Assembly (NCBI GenBank): GCA_964019165.1
Contig: OZ025268.1
Location: 19,818,274 to 19,882,273 of the forward strand
DNA: 64,000 nt
Direction: 5' to 3'
Origin: Mastigias papua
Lineage: Eukaryota; Cnidaria; Scyphozoa; Rhizostomeae; Mastigiidae
The translations under genes were made by a program, and so were the position numbers. Position 1 is the stretch's first letter, and each line of letters starts with the position of its first letter. The notes below the pieces were generated by a model. It was not told where the DNA came from, did not search any database, and was given only the letters and a program-made list of their open reading frames with translations. Shown piece after piece: positions 39,801 to 53,000 of the stretch.

Positions 39801-42800
39801 AACCATGTCATTCAAAATGAGGTGTGTTAGAACTGTCACTGTAGTCTGCCTCACTTTAACTGACTCATCACTTAACCTGGTAAAATCAGAAAATATGGAA
39901 AAGTACTATATACATGCCTTTCAATGAGTAAATTAGATGTGCACTGCCAATCGCACACATGGGATTGTTTGCGCGCAATAAACAGTCAATTGAGAGAACT
40001 GTCCTTAGTATTTGGATGTATATTTTTCATAAAGCTGGGGTGAGCGACAAATCAAGCATGTGAACTGAGCTGGGCGAGTGTCTGTGCGCTTGTGTGCGCA
40101 TCTCATTGAAAGGCCTGTATAAATATAGTAAAGAAATGTATAAGTTGATATATCAAGTAACCATTCCATCCATCCTATCCATCCATCTCTCCATTCATCC
40201 CTACAATTCATTCATCCATCCATTTCTTCATCCACCCATCCATCCATTTATTGATCCATCCATCCGTCCATAAATTCATCCATCAATCCACCCATCAATC
40301 CATCCCATCCACCCCATCAATCCATCCATCAATCCAAATCCATCCATCCAAATCCATCCATCCAAATCCATCCAACCAATTTCATCCATCCAACCAAATC
40401 CATCCATCCAACCAAATCCATCCATCCAACCAAATCCATCCATCCAACCAAATCCATCCATCCAAATCTATCCACCCATCCAAATCCATCCACCCATCCA
40501 TCCAATCCATCCATCCATACAATCCATCCATACAATCCATCCATCCTATCCACCCATCCATCCATCCATCAATCCATCCAATCCATCCATCCATACAATC
40601 CATCCATACAATCCATCCATCCAATCCATCCACCCATCCTTTCAATCCATCCATCTATTTATCATTTCAATCCATCCTTCCATCCGATCTATTCATCCAT
40701 CCATCCCATTCACCCATCCATTAATCCTTTCAATCTTATATGCGTGCATCCATCCATTCATCTATTCACCCATTAAACTTTGTAATCTTATGTGCATCCA
40801 CTCATCCACCAATCCATCTACAAATATACTCATCTACCTTTCCATCTAGGTAAGCTTCAAGGCATTTTTTCTCACCTTCCATACAAATGTGAAGTCCAAG
40901 GCTCGATGAGATTTGGGAATCTGAACGTCAAGTCACCTAATGCAATGATAGTGTTGGCTCGGATTGTGGGCTCTTTAGACTGAAATTTAGAAATTAAAAA
41001 TCAAAAAGTTTGATATTTCAAAAACATTTTGATTCTGCTTTGCAACATGAATTTATAACTAGAACGACTCATGATATAAAAAAGGATCAACATATCCTAC
41101 AATCACATAAGATATATTAGGTTCTGACTAATGTAAGTTTTCCTTGGTTTAGTTTACTCTTGGCCTGCTTGACAAAAAGACGTAAAGAATCCGCCCCAGC
41201 CTCCAAAAATGGTAGCCCACCCCTGGTCTAGGGCAACAAATAGCCACTCACGTGGTAAGGACAACTTTTGATAGCTTCAAGGGTGCAGTAGAAGCTAATA
41301 AATTTTTAAGTTTGCGCTCCTTTGGGTGCTTGTAAACCATGTATATAACGAAATACAAAGGACATCTCAAGACGAATTAGCATTTTACTAAAATAGGCAA
41401 GCCATTTGCAAGCAATTTTTCCAATGTTTTGCAAATAGGATAGCAACGATAGCAAGAAAATAGTGTTTACATATTGTGAAATTACTGAAATTATCACTGT
41501 TACCTTCTCCAAAATTGTAAACAATAGTTGCAGATTAGATTCACAGAATTCAGAGCTGAAAGTCAAAGATGAAGTGTCGTGCTAGATTTATGTAGACAAT
41601 TTGAAAGGGGAGCTGTACTATGACAGCCAAATCCAATATCACTCAACTTGAGCATTATCTGAAATACTCAGCTCAATCCTATTTTGATTAATAACGATAA
41701 AAATGTCGCAAATCTCTACTCTTTAGTGCCTATTAGATGTCCCCCCCGCTAATTAATTTTTTCAGAATTTTCCAACCAGGACATTCTTATTCCAACCCCC
41801 CCGGCTATTAAATTTTGGGGAAAATTTCATAAAAAATCTTTTATGAATGACATGAATAATCATTCTTTGTCTTCGTTTTTTCTTACTTGCTATTATTGGT
41901 TTCAGAAAAAGTTGCACTGCTTAGAAGCTTTTTCAATACCCCCGTCTATTAAACTTAAGGCAATTTTCCAACCCCCCCGCTAATTAGGTTTTGGGGATTT
42001 TTACAACCCCCCCGACTATTCCAAGCCCCCCTTCTATTAGGCACCAAAGAGTACTTGCCCAAGGGTAATTTACAACTAACTGGCAATTTCTAAGCAAATG
42101 CTCCTCACTATCCATCCCCTTCCACTCTTTGCGCCTAGAGGCAACCGCACATGTAGCTGAAACTAAAATTTGCTGGAAGAAAAAACCAAAACACTGAGGA
42201 TTAAACTCTTCTAAAACCAGTTCCTTGTGGTCAGTTTGTTTATTGCAAACAAACAACATCAGAGGCAGACATTCGGTATCGAGGTATAACGATTTTCAAC
42301 CAAAACTTTGTTTGTACTCATGTATCAAATTCTCCGATGGAACCCAAAATTAATGTAGCTACTGTTAACACTGTTTGTGACCGCTGTCAAAGTTCTGAGA
42401 ATTCCAATATAGGACTAAAAAGATCTCTTTTCCGGCAAATAGGCCGGGATTTCAATTCAATTTAGCACCATCTTACCTGACAAGCATGAATTTTGGCAAT
42501 GCCAAGCAAGCAGATGCACGCAGTTCTTCGTCAGAATATTTAGTTGGATTGCTACATATAGCCGTCAGTAAAGGGCCAAATAATGCCAGAAGATTTTGTC
42601 CTAAAGAAATACAAATACTGAATTAAAAACTGAAAGAAGATTACACACAAATGCGTGATTTCAGCTTATAAATGAAACATTGGAAGCAATTGTATACCAA
42701 CAACATACGAAACTTTTGTAAGTAAAGATAACATTCTACACTTTTCTGGACTTTCGGAGCTTAAAAATCCAGTCCTACTTAGCAAATAAAAACAAAGCTC

Positions 42801-44052
42801 TCTTTTTCAAATCATTTAGTAGTATCTTGAGATTAAATAATTTGGAAAATATTGCAAGCTTTTCAGAGTTAGAGTTAAGACAATTACAACAAACTGATTT
42901 ATTCTTTCAAAGAGAACCATCAAGTGTTGCTCTATTCTGGTATCATGATCTCTTGAATGTCTACAATCAGGAACGCTGATACCCTGAACAGAAAAATACA
43001 TTCAAGATCAGCGGCCAACAAAAACTGCGCTCTTTCGTTAGCCAATATTCCAGAAGCCTTGTCAGATGACACTTGGATCAAGCAACACTATGGGCAACCA
43101 ACAATAGGTCTTTCGTTTCTTACCAAATTGCATGCAAGCAAGCTTGTTTATGGTATATCGTAGCATCTTCACGTTTTAGATATGAACCTTGATATCTCAC
43201 TGGCACCCTCCCTGGAAACCTTTAAAGACCGGCTTTTAACTGGAGCAGCTTTTATTCACTTTTTACGTTCTATTTTTTATCCATTTAATATTACGAAATA
43301 GTGTAAATTTCTTTTGTTCTAAGTTTTATCGCTTATTTATTAGTTTTTGTTTTAGCAAGTCAGGTGGAAAAGTTGATACTGTAGTATGTGTAACGTGTTG
43401 GGTTTTATCTAATTCATTCATTGTAGTCATTATTCTTTATGTTGGTGATTAAGTCACTTGTTTGTCGATATTCATGTTCCTGTTCATGTTGTGTTCGTAA
43501 AGTCCCCTGTTGTGTTGTCAGCGAACACCCTTTACGGGAAATGTGTTAGTCTGTCAACGTGTATTGTGATTCGTAGTATTGTGTGCAAATTAGTGTTAAT
43601 TTTATGTTGTGTGTATTAATCTTTGATTCATATTCTCATGATTGAAGTTAGAGAAAACATCTATTGAGAGTTCTCTTGGGTCATACCTACTTTAGGCCCA
43701 GGCCTATGGCCTAGGCTTAAGAACACATGTGTAGCTGTTTCAATTGCCGCTACCAAAAAGAACCCTAAACGATGTCCAGATCGTTACATATGCACCAGTT
43801 TAAATCAGCATAAATATTATCAAATGAATAAATGAAGGATTGAATGAATGCATGAATAAATTAACTAATGAAAACCGTTTCTGAGACACAATAATACGCA
43901 GGGCATCGTACCAGTAACAATGTCTTTCTCGCAGACATTCCAAATAAATTCCGCTTCCGCATCTTCAGCGGCTGCCCCGCCGACACCAAGATCATCTTCA
44001 AGGCCTTCTTCCGCATGTTCCTGCAAGATCAGTCAATCACTCAATCAATCAC

Positions 44053-44083
<31 letters not shown>

Positions 44084-47000
44084 CTTGGCCAATTAATCAA
44101 TCAATTGATCAATCAGCCAGGTAGTCAGTCAATCGGTATTAAGGAATCTAAACCCTTTCATTTTCATTTAATATTATTTACATACAAATTAACCCTTCAG
44201 CATTAATATCTAGACCATATGAATTTACAAATGTAATACTTTAAGAATAAAAATCTTCAACCCATTATTCAACCCATTAATAATTCTTATTCTAACCATT
44301 CCTGTTCTTCCAGGGAGTTGTATTTGATAGTATAGCTCTTTCGCAAACCTTTAGCTACATTTTTGGTTGTTTCTTAAAACTAGCTAGTATCGGTAGCTCA
44401 GCAGGCGTATCATTCCATAGCGTGATAACTGCGTAATGAAAGCTTTTCTTTGCAAATTCAGTCCTAAGTTTAGGGATTTCGAGATCTTTACAGTGCCTGG
44501 TATTGTAGGTCGAGTGGAAGGCTTCATTTGGAATTTGGAATGACTTTTGTATAAGCATTAACGACCATATGTTATTTATCAAACCATTCCTAACAGAATA
44601 TTATACAAATGGCCTTGAATTCAGAGCATTCAACAAAACGGCATTGCATTCAATTGAATTGCATTGCATTGAGCATTCCAATATGCTATTAGTTTAAGTT
44701 GTTCGCTTTATACCGTGTTAGTTTATCCAAATGGGATAATTGATCTCAAAGTGGCAAATCGTATGAGATAACAATAACAGAATTCTGTATTTCTGGGGTA
44801 GATTGCAGTAAATTGGGATGTCTCTTATTTCAATTTCCAGCTTAGCATATTAAACTTCAATATCCTTATGTCCCAATATATACAGGTACCAAACAGTGGC
44901 AGTAGCCTAAAATTTGTCCCATACCTTAGATGTCTCACCATCCACTGGATGGCTATCTTTATTCTCTCCTTTTCCGCCTTGTTTCTTCTCTTTCTCTTCT
45001 TCCTGAATCCGGTGCCTTCTCTTCAACTCGCTCAGAATACTGACATCCAGGTGTGCCATTTGTTGGAACGCAACATGGCCGACTACAAATAGAACTCTCG
45101 CGAGAACTTTCGGCTGACAAGAGAACATCGGCGCTACAGACTGTGAGTTTTGAGCATTCACAGCATCTTGTGATGGACTAGATTCAGAAGAATCTGCAAA
45201 CAGTAGCGAAACGTATTAGTAATTCCTAAAAACATGGAACACACCAGCCATCACATCTAGGATGCCAGATACTGCGGGGTGCTATGTTCATTCTTATCAT
45301 TTACATCGTAGAAGCCTATCTTAATAACTTCACTGCCAAACCGTGTAATGAACATCTCGTCACGAGGGCTGGGCATTTGAAAGTACGCAAGAGAGATAAT
45401 TCAGATGTAGAAACTTCAACTAGTTATCTCTAGAGAAAATCAAACACTAATACATACATAATAGTAAATGAAGAATACATAATAGTAAATGAAGAATACA
45501 TAATAGTAAATGAAGAATACATAATAGTAAATGAAGAATACATAATAGTAAATGTATAATACATAATAGTAAATGAAGAATATATAATAGTAAATGTATA
45601 ATACATAATAGCAAATGTATAATAATAGTATACATAATATACTTAGTGTACATAATAGTAAATGAAGAAAAACTACGAGCCAGTGAGGTGAAATTTGAGA
45701 AGTTTAGAACAAGCAAAGTATCCATAGAGATTTGAGCAGATTTGGAATGCAAAGAAAAAGGGATTTTGTGAGAAACATTGGGTTATGTGAAAGAGATGCT
45801 TAGAATCAAATTAGAGGAATCTCCAAAACAGAATTGTTGCTGTAAGAAATAGAAGACATGTTGTAAAGAAATATAAATAGAATATTCAAGTATAAGAAGA
45901 GAAAGATTATATTTGAGAATTAATATGGTACTTTGGCTAGATATGTTTCAAAATGAGTTTGTAAGGAAGGTGTTTATGTAGAATGAAATACAACAAGAGC
46001 CAGAATTAACAAAAGAAATTGTGTCACCTCTCTCCAAAGCTATATTCTGATATTGTAGAACTCGAGGTAAATCTGTACGCTTAAATCAACTAGAAATTAC
46101 GGAAAACAACCAGAATGACACTTGAATAAGGTACCAGCTGAGAGAAAAGAACTTCTGGAATCTGAGGACTGAAAGAAAAATTGGAAAAGAACAAAAATCA
46201 CTTTACCTTCATCTGGGTTAGTTTTGTTTGAGAATGAAGTAGCTTTAGATCCAGTTGGATCAATCAGCACATCTCTTGTTAAGTTCTTAATCAACCTTCC
46301 ACATAATTTATCTGGGTGTTCAGCTAATTTGTAAATGACATTGATTGCCTGCAAGGCAAGGCCACTCCAAGATGATACCTCTGTTTTCTGAAGCCCTGGA
46401 AGATCAATAGACAATTCAGTATATTATGGAGGAATAGAAGAGGGGTACCGAGAAGGACAAATTGAGAATGATAGTGGGAGAGTTGTTGAAGGACGGAAAG
46501 GAGACTTGAAGGTTAGAAATGATGATGGATAGATGGAAAGGAAACTAGAAGGTTGGAAGTGAAGATGAAAAGACGAGCACACAAATCGAATCGAAATCAA
46601 GTGGAAAATGTCGTTCATACCGGTTACAAGTATGTTCTCCAGCCTGCCAAAGATAACATGATCTTCTGGGAAACGAAACGGCTCTTCCTCCGATTCTCCT
46701 GGTTTCTGTCAGAAAGTTAAATCAAAATCTCGAATTATGCATGCTGGTTAGTATGTGATTGTGAATATCTTATTTCATTATTTCTTTAATTTATCAGTTA
46801 TGTTTCAGAATAATACTGAAGCAAGTAAAGACAAAAGGCCACGTTCTGAAAGAAAGCCTAATTTCTAGTAAAAAACCTATAAAAACATAGCATCTCAGGG
46901 CATGGGGAAATACACAATAGGCCCGGATTTTCATCGGGAAAACGCCTTGGTTATAAACTATAAAGCATATTAAAGTAATGACACACGGGTGAGATTAAAG

Positions 47001-50000
47001 GTCCTGTGGTCTAAATACCAACTACTAACCTTTTTCCTTGCAGTGAGTTTTAACAAGGCAGTACATGTGTTGAAAGCAAGTAGAAAATCTTCATGAGCTC
47101 GAGGGCCTAGCCCATTACTGATTAGGATACCAATGTTGCTCTTTATGATTGAAGTTTCAGCGCTGAAATATAAACAAAACAATTGCAGATGACTTGGGTC
47201 ACCGTTTCTTTTCAGTAATTAATCTATGATCAGCTGGAACATAAGGCAATTCTTCCTGATCAAAAGACTAAAACTGCCAAAATTCTCCTATTTTTGATTC
47301 TAGAAGAGGAAATGAGTATTGAAGAAAAGATTTTTCGGCAAGTAATGTTGGGGAAAGATTCTGAGAAGAAAGGATAAGCGAAGTTATGAAGGTTTCTGAG
47401 ATAGAGTTTGTGGATTAGGGTGTGAAACTTGAACAGGGTGTGCGTGGGAAGAGCTCAGGTGAAAAGGGTGAGAGTAGTTGGGCTAGAATATTAAGAAATT
47501 GTCCCTCTCCACTGCCAAATTCTGAAGTTGTGTCAAAATATAGAACAAGTGAAAACGGTAAGGGCAATGAATAAAAGAAATCGTAAACAATCTCTATGTG
47601 TTGCAAGATTTTAGAACTCTGGTTCTTGAATACACCATACAATATTTCCAGAAAGTATGGCAAGGTTTTCCCTTACCCTGCAAACATTCCCAACAACAAA
47701 ACTGCAGATCTGCTCTCCTGGGGTGATGTCTGCGGGCCCTAGAAATTTAACAATTCTCCAAGTTCATTATGGCAAAATACAAGATAACATGAAAAACAAA
47801 GAAAATTCGACATTGAATTGCAAATTTTGAGGTTAGTTCTTACGTCTAAGTAATAAAAATAATGATGTTGATGATGAATTTATACAGCGTTGCTATATCA
47901 AACACTGTTGCGCTTTACAATTTAATTTCTACTTAGAATTTAAAAGAAAACAAAAGGAAACAGAGGGCGTTGAAAGGTAGAAGTTACAATTTCCATATCA
48001 TCTTGTAGATGATAAGAATATTTATATATGCAGTATAACAATGACCTGTAAATGAATATGAATAACATTAAACAAAATGACAAGAAATAAGAATAATGAG
48101 ACCTACTTTCAACGAAAATCGCTGCCAGAGAAGTTGAAGAACTTTCTGAGGTATAAGATCCATCTTGTATATTTCCTTCAGCTGCAGGAAAAACAATTTA
48201 ATTTGTAACTATCTGTTTAAGTTAAAGACAATAATGACTACAAAATCTTCTAATTTGTTTACATCGAATATGATAATTCATTCCAAACTATTCTAACTTA
48301 AAAAGAGTGGATTGTTGCACATTTCATCATAACTTTAAACTTACCAAAGTTCCTCAGAAATAGTAACTTAGAAATGAATGTCAGAAAAACGACAATAGAT
48401 TTAAGTTTGTAAAGCATATTGCTGCGAATATCATCTTCGGTTACAGATTAAGAATACTACATCATGCAAAAGATATAAAGACAAATGAACTTTATACTTC
48501 AAAATTTTCATCATTTAGCTCTCCGCGAAAATTACACAGTAACAGAGTATGAATTACATACAACACTCGACAAAAGTCCTTAGGAGACTAAAAAGCAAAA
48601 GACAAAAAACAATGCTCCTCTCAAATTTTTCGTCCTTGCGCCTTACACGCACCACCATCCACCCTAGAATAACGCTGCTTCGTCTATTAAGCATCTGAAG
48701 TCGCTGTTCAAATGAAATTTTTCAATTATCTCATGTATGTTGAATCGCACTTGATGAAATTCCATATTATAATTCAGTAACAAACCAAAGCGAAAGAGTC
48801 TTACCAATTCCTCTAAGGACGTTAACTCTCCCAAAGTTGCTCCGTAAGTGAGAGTAGTTAAATTTTGTGCAACTGTCTGTGCCATATTCCTAGTAAATAA
48901 AACACAACACAAATGCCCAGAATTCATATATCATAGAATAATTATTTCAGAATTAAACCCTAGATCTGAGAACAGATTGTACACTCTTAAATCTTAAATT
49001 CTGTTGTTTCCTCCATACGCAATATGAATAGAGCTGTGACCTGTGGAATGCTTAGTGAGGCTGGATATACAGTATTCGCCAAATTCGTTAGGACACTTAC
49101 AAAAAACTGATAAAATCGCATTCATTTACAAATTGTCATCGTTGCAAAATACACGCACCACCTTGCCCCTGAAACAATGTTGGTTCGTCTTTGGGCCACT
49201 TAAATTTGGCGTGTGCACGTGAGATTTTCCATTATCACTTGTACTTCTCCCAAAACCCAGCATTGTTGGAGGAGAGGAGAGGAGAGGAGAGGAGAGGAGA
49301 GGAGAGGAGAGGAGAGGAGAGGAGAGGAGAGGAGAGGAGAGGAGAGGAGAGGAGAGGAGAGGAGAGGAGAGGAGAGGAGAGGAGAGGAGAGGAGAGGAGA
49401 GGAGAGAGGAGAGGAGAGGAGAGGAGGGGGGGGGGGGTAAAAGCTCATTGCAAGATACTAAAAGCGCAAAGTGTCCCAGGACTATTGTATATCAGCGGAA
49501 GGAAATCCTCTTGTAAGGAAGTTAATGTGTTATAACTGCCTATGGCTATGCTTGGCTGTAATTATGATTCTCGGTGATCGATGATGATACACAGTGATTA
49601 ATGATGGATTATGAAACTAAAATGATGACTTTAATAATGAGAGTGATGGTGGGGATTGTGATGACTGGAATGAAGATGACAAACGAGAAATTTCCGTAAC
49701 AAAAAAGCATGTTTATAAACTTCTTAACATATCCGTTAACTGCAGTGGGCTATTCGGTGGTAGCTTTCAGACTGTCATTCTGAAAACCTCCTTTTTTAAT
49801 GAGGATATAATTCCTGAGAATAAAAGAAGTGTATATTACAATATATATTAGTAGAAAAAGTGCTAAAGTATTACTTGTCATTCTCCTGCTTTGGTTCAAT
49901 ATACAACTTTCTGTATGCATTTACGACAGCTTCCCTCACTGCTGTGTCTCTTGACCATACAAGTGCCAACATCTTACGGGTACCCAGCTCAATATCAGCA

Positions 50001-53000
50001 AGATTGAATTCGTTTGCCGACACAAAAAAATCAACTGTTTCAAGTATATCAGAGCTTGTCTTTGATCCAAGCAATTGACTTAACACTTTAATGGCATTTT
50101 GCATTTGACATGCAAATCTCACAGAATCCTGAAAGTTTGAAAAAAAAACAATTGACCTGTAGCAAAACAAGCCGTTCATATTGTCCAAATGTAAGAAAAA
50201 AATCAGTTATATTAGTGATTTAATCACTCAATCAACCATTGAATCAATAAATCCAGCGTTCGAATTATCGATTCTACAATGCTTTGCAGAATTGTCGAAG
50301 CGAGCTAGTGAGCGGGGAAAATAACAATTTGACGGACATTTAGAGATACGTGCTGGACAGGCGCGTATCATCATACTATCGGCCATTTACCGTTGGCTAT
50401 TGGAGGCTTATTTATCATTTGTTTTCTTCGCAATTTGATCAGATGTAAACTGTGTTTACTTCGCAGATATGGAGATCACTTCGCATTTTGCGAACTGCGA
50501 AGCGCTAATTCAAACCCTGAAATCATCATCATCATCGTCATCATCATCACCATCATCACTACATTATTTAAAGTAAGCTATATTGCAATGAAAAACTAGC
50601 AAAATTACAGCTAATTTAGGCCTACTGAACAGAAGATTTACAATTCTTACTTAACCTTAATCAAATTGAATAGAAAATAAAAATTTATAATTGTAATGTT
50701 TATAAATAAAGCAGTAATGTTCAGCTAAAAATTGTAGTCACCTCAAGATAGTTAACTACAATTCGCTGTTTCTTCAACTCTTCTGGTTCATTAGACGATT
50801 CTTTGTCATCATCGTGGGCCTCTTCGTCGTCAAGTTTCTGTGTCTCATCATCAAATTCTGAAATCGAAAGTCAAACCGAGTATTGAATAAAAAAGTGGAA
50901 TAATTTAAACTAGTTTTGGTAAGAAGCTTTGCACTAGAAAATAACTGTACTTGCAAAATTGTATACAAGAGAATGTCGAATGGAAACAAAGTGAAAACAT
51001 AAATTGTTGAATGAGGCATTGTTCACTGTGGAATGAAGATTTTGAAGAAATTTCAGTCTAAATCTCAGTCAAAAATTAACCTTCAAAACTACGTCGATCT
51101 AATTAACTTTTTGAACTTTCTTAATAGTACTTTGTATATCTGAGACTCTTTGCAAATATCTGGTAACATTCTCTAACACTTTTCCTGCTTCATGAATATT
51201 TCCTATGCATGTTTCAAGTAGGCATCGATTTCAAATATCTTGTAGCGTTTTCTAACACTTTTCCTGCTTCATGTATATTCCTATTCATGTTTGAAGCAAG
51301 CCTCGATTTCAACATTATGGGTAACATACTTCTGTATATTGCTTCAAATAATGTCATCTTTACTCTGATTTCCTTTTCAAGATTTCCATTGCTCCCTTCT
51401 TCCTCATCCTTTGCTGAGTCTTGACCACTAAAAATATCAGAAGCAAAATACAATCTATTTCAGCGAGGTAAATCAATATAACTTAAACCTAGTAATAAAC
51501 AAGTGTCAACAAATGGATGAAGTCGACTAAAAGAAGAGAAGAAGAATATGTTACTAGCATTCGTAATTTCACATCTCTTTTCTATACCGAGAAAAATACA
51601 TCAAAAATCGAACACATAAAGTGGGAGATGGCTGAGACAAAAGATTATGTTACGTATACAGGTTGGCAATTGAGTGTTTCATGAACATCTCTTTCAAAGT
51701 TGTAAACAAAGTGATACCCGTCGTCGACAGCCAGAACCTATGGGGTCTCTTCAGCCCCTTATCTTCAAGTCTTATAGTGTATATATAAACATCTAAACAA
51801 TCTTACTTTTCTTTTGGCTTATTACAGTTTTCCTCATCATTTTCACTAGTCTCTGAGGCACAGAAATGTTCTGGCCATCGCATTTCAGCGAATCTATACA
51901 CAGCGATGGCTTCTTTATACTTTCCGGTGACTAAATTCTTGTATAGTGTAGTTAATACATTCTCGATCACTTGTGCGATTTCAGCATCCTCCTCAATGGT
52001 TAAAGAGCAGTCAGTGACTTCGCCATTGCCTTCTTTTAGCGCCTCGAACAGGTGAGGCGCAATCTCCATCCATTTATCAACTTGTTCTTAAATAAGACGT
52101 GAAAGATACAAATGGGTCGATACTTCTGTTAGCTAAATGGAAGTCTGATAGCAGAGCGCAATAGAGTTCAGAGCACAATTACCGACCGTCTGTCGCTAGA
52201 CACGCCAACACTAAGTTAAACGTCAATGATTTCCAGCATCTTAATAAGTAAATTAATATAAATGAATATCTGAAAAGAGAACAGACATGTTCATCCAAAC
52301 GATAATTTCAAAATTCCCATACAAGTAGAACTATAACAAGAACACATAGGTGTCAAGTGTTCATAATGGATTCACTATGTTTCCTTGCTTCATTGCAAAA
52401 ATGCGCAGTTATATATTGTCTACATCATCAACACTTACTAAGGAAAATTCTGTATGTTAATTGTTGGTCTAGCTCTCCTAAAACCAACAATTTCTACTCA
52501 TGGTTCTCAAGACTTTTATGAAACAATTCTGACTTTTCAGGTTTCAAGGCCAAATCAAAGCAATTCCCTGACTCTTTATGTACTGACAATGAAGGAGCAA
52601 AACCAATGAGAGTGTGAAAACCTCCCTGGCCAAAAAACTTCCCAGGCATTTCCAGGTTCTCCCTTCCTTCCCTCTAATTTAATTCCTTGACTTTTTCCGG
52701 GTTTCCTTGTTTCCAAGACTCTTGATTACCCTATTACTACACATAACCCCTAAGCTCTGCTTTGTGTTTCCAGACAGTAGGTCAATTCTATTAATACCTG
52801 AATAACTTGACTGGGTGATTTGTGATTTAATGATTACAATGATCGAGTAGTTACTATTGTAGGAATGTTTGCCAATGAACCATATCGCATACCAACTTGA
52901 TTGGGTGATTCGTGATTTAATGATTACAATGATCGAGTAGTTACTATTATTGTAATGTTTACTAATGAACCATATCACATACCAACTTGATTGGGTGATT

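Noticed and set aside
40251..40724. 157-codon HPSN-repeat open frame and its antisense GWMD frames
   Set aside because: By-product of an ATCC-type satellite inside an NCAPD2 intron; open in several frames because the repeat lacks stop triplets.
45450..45670. CRISPR-like array of 21-bp repeats
   Set aside because: Repeats are directly tandem with no unique spacers, inside an animal intron: a minisatellite.
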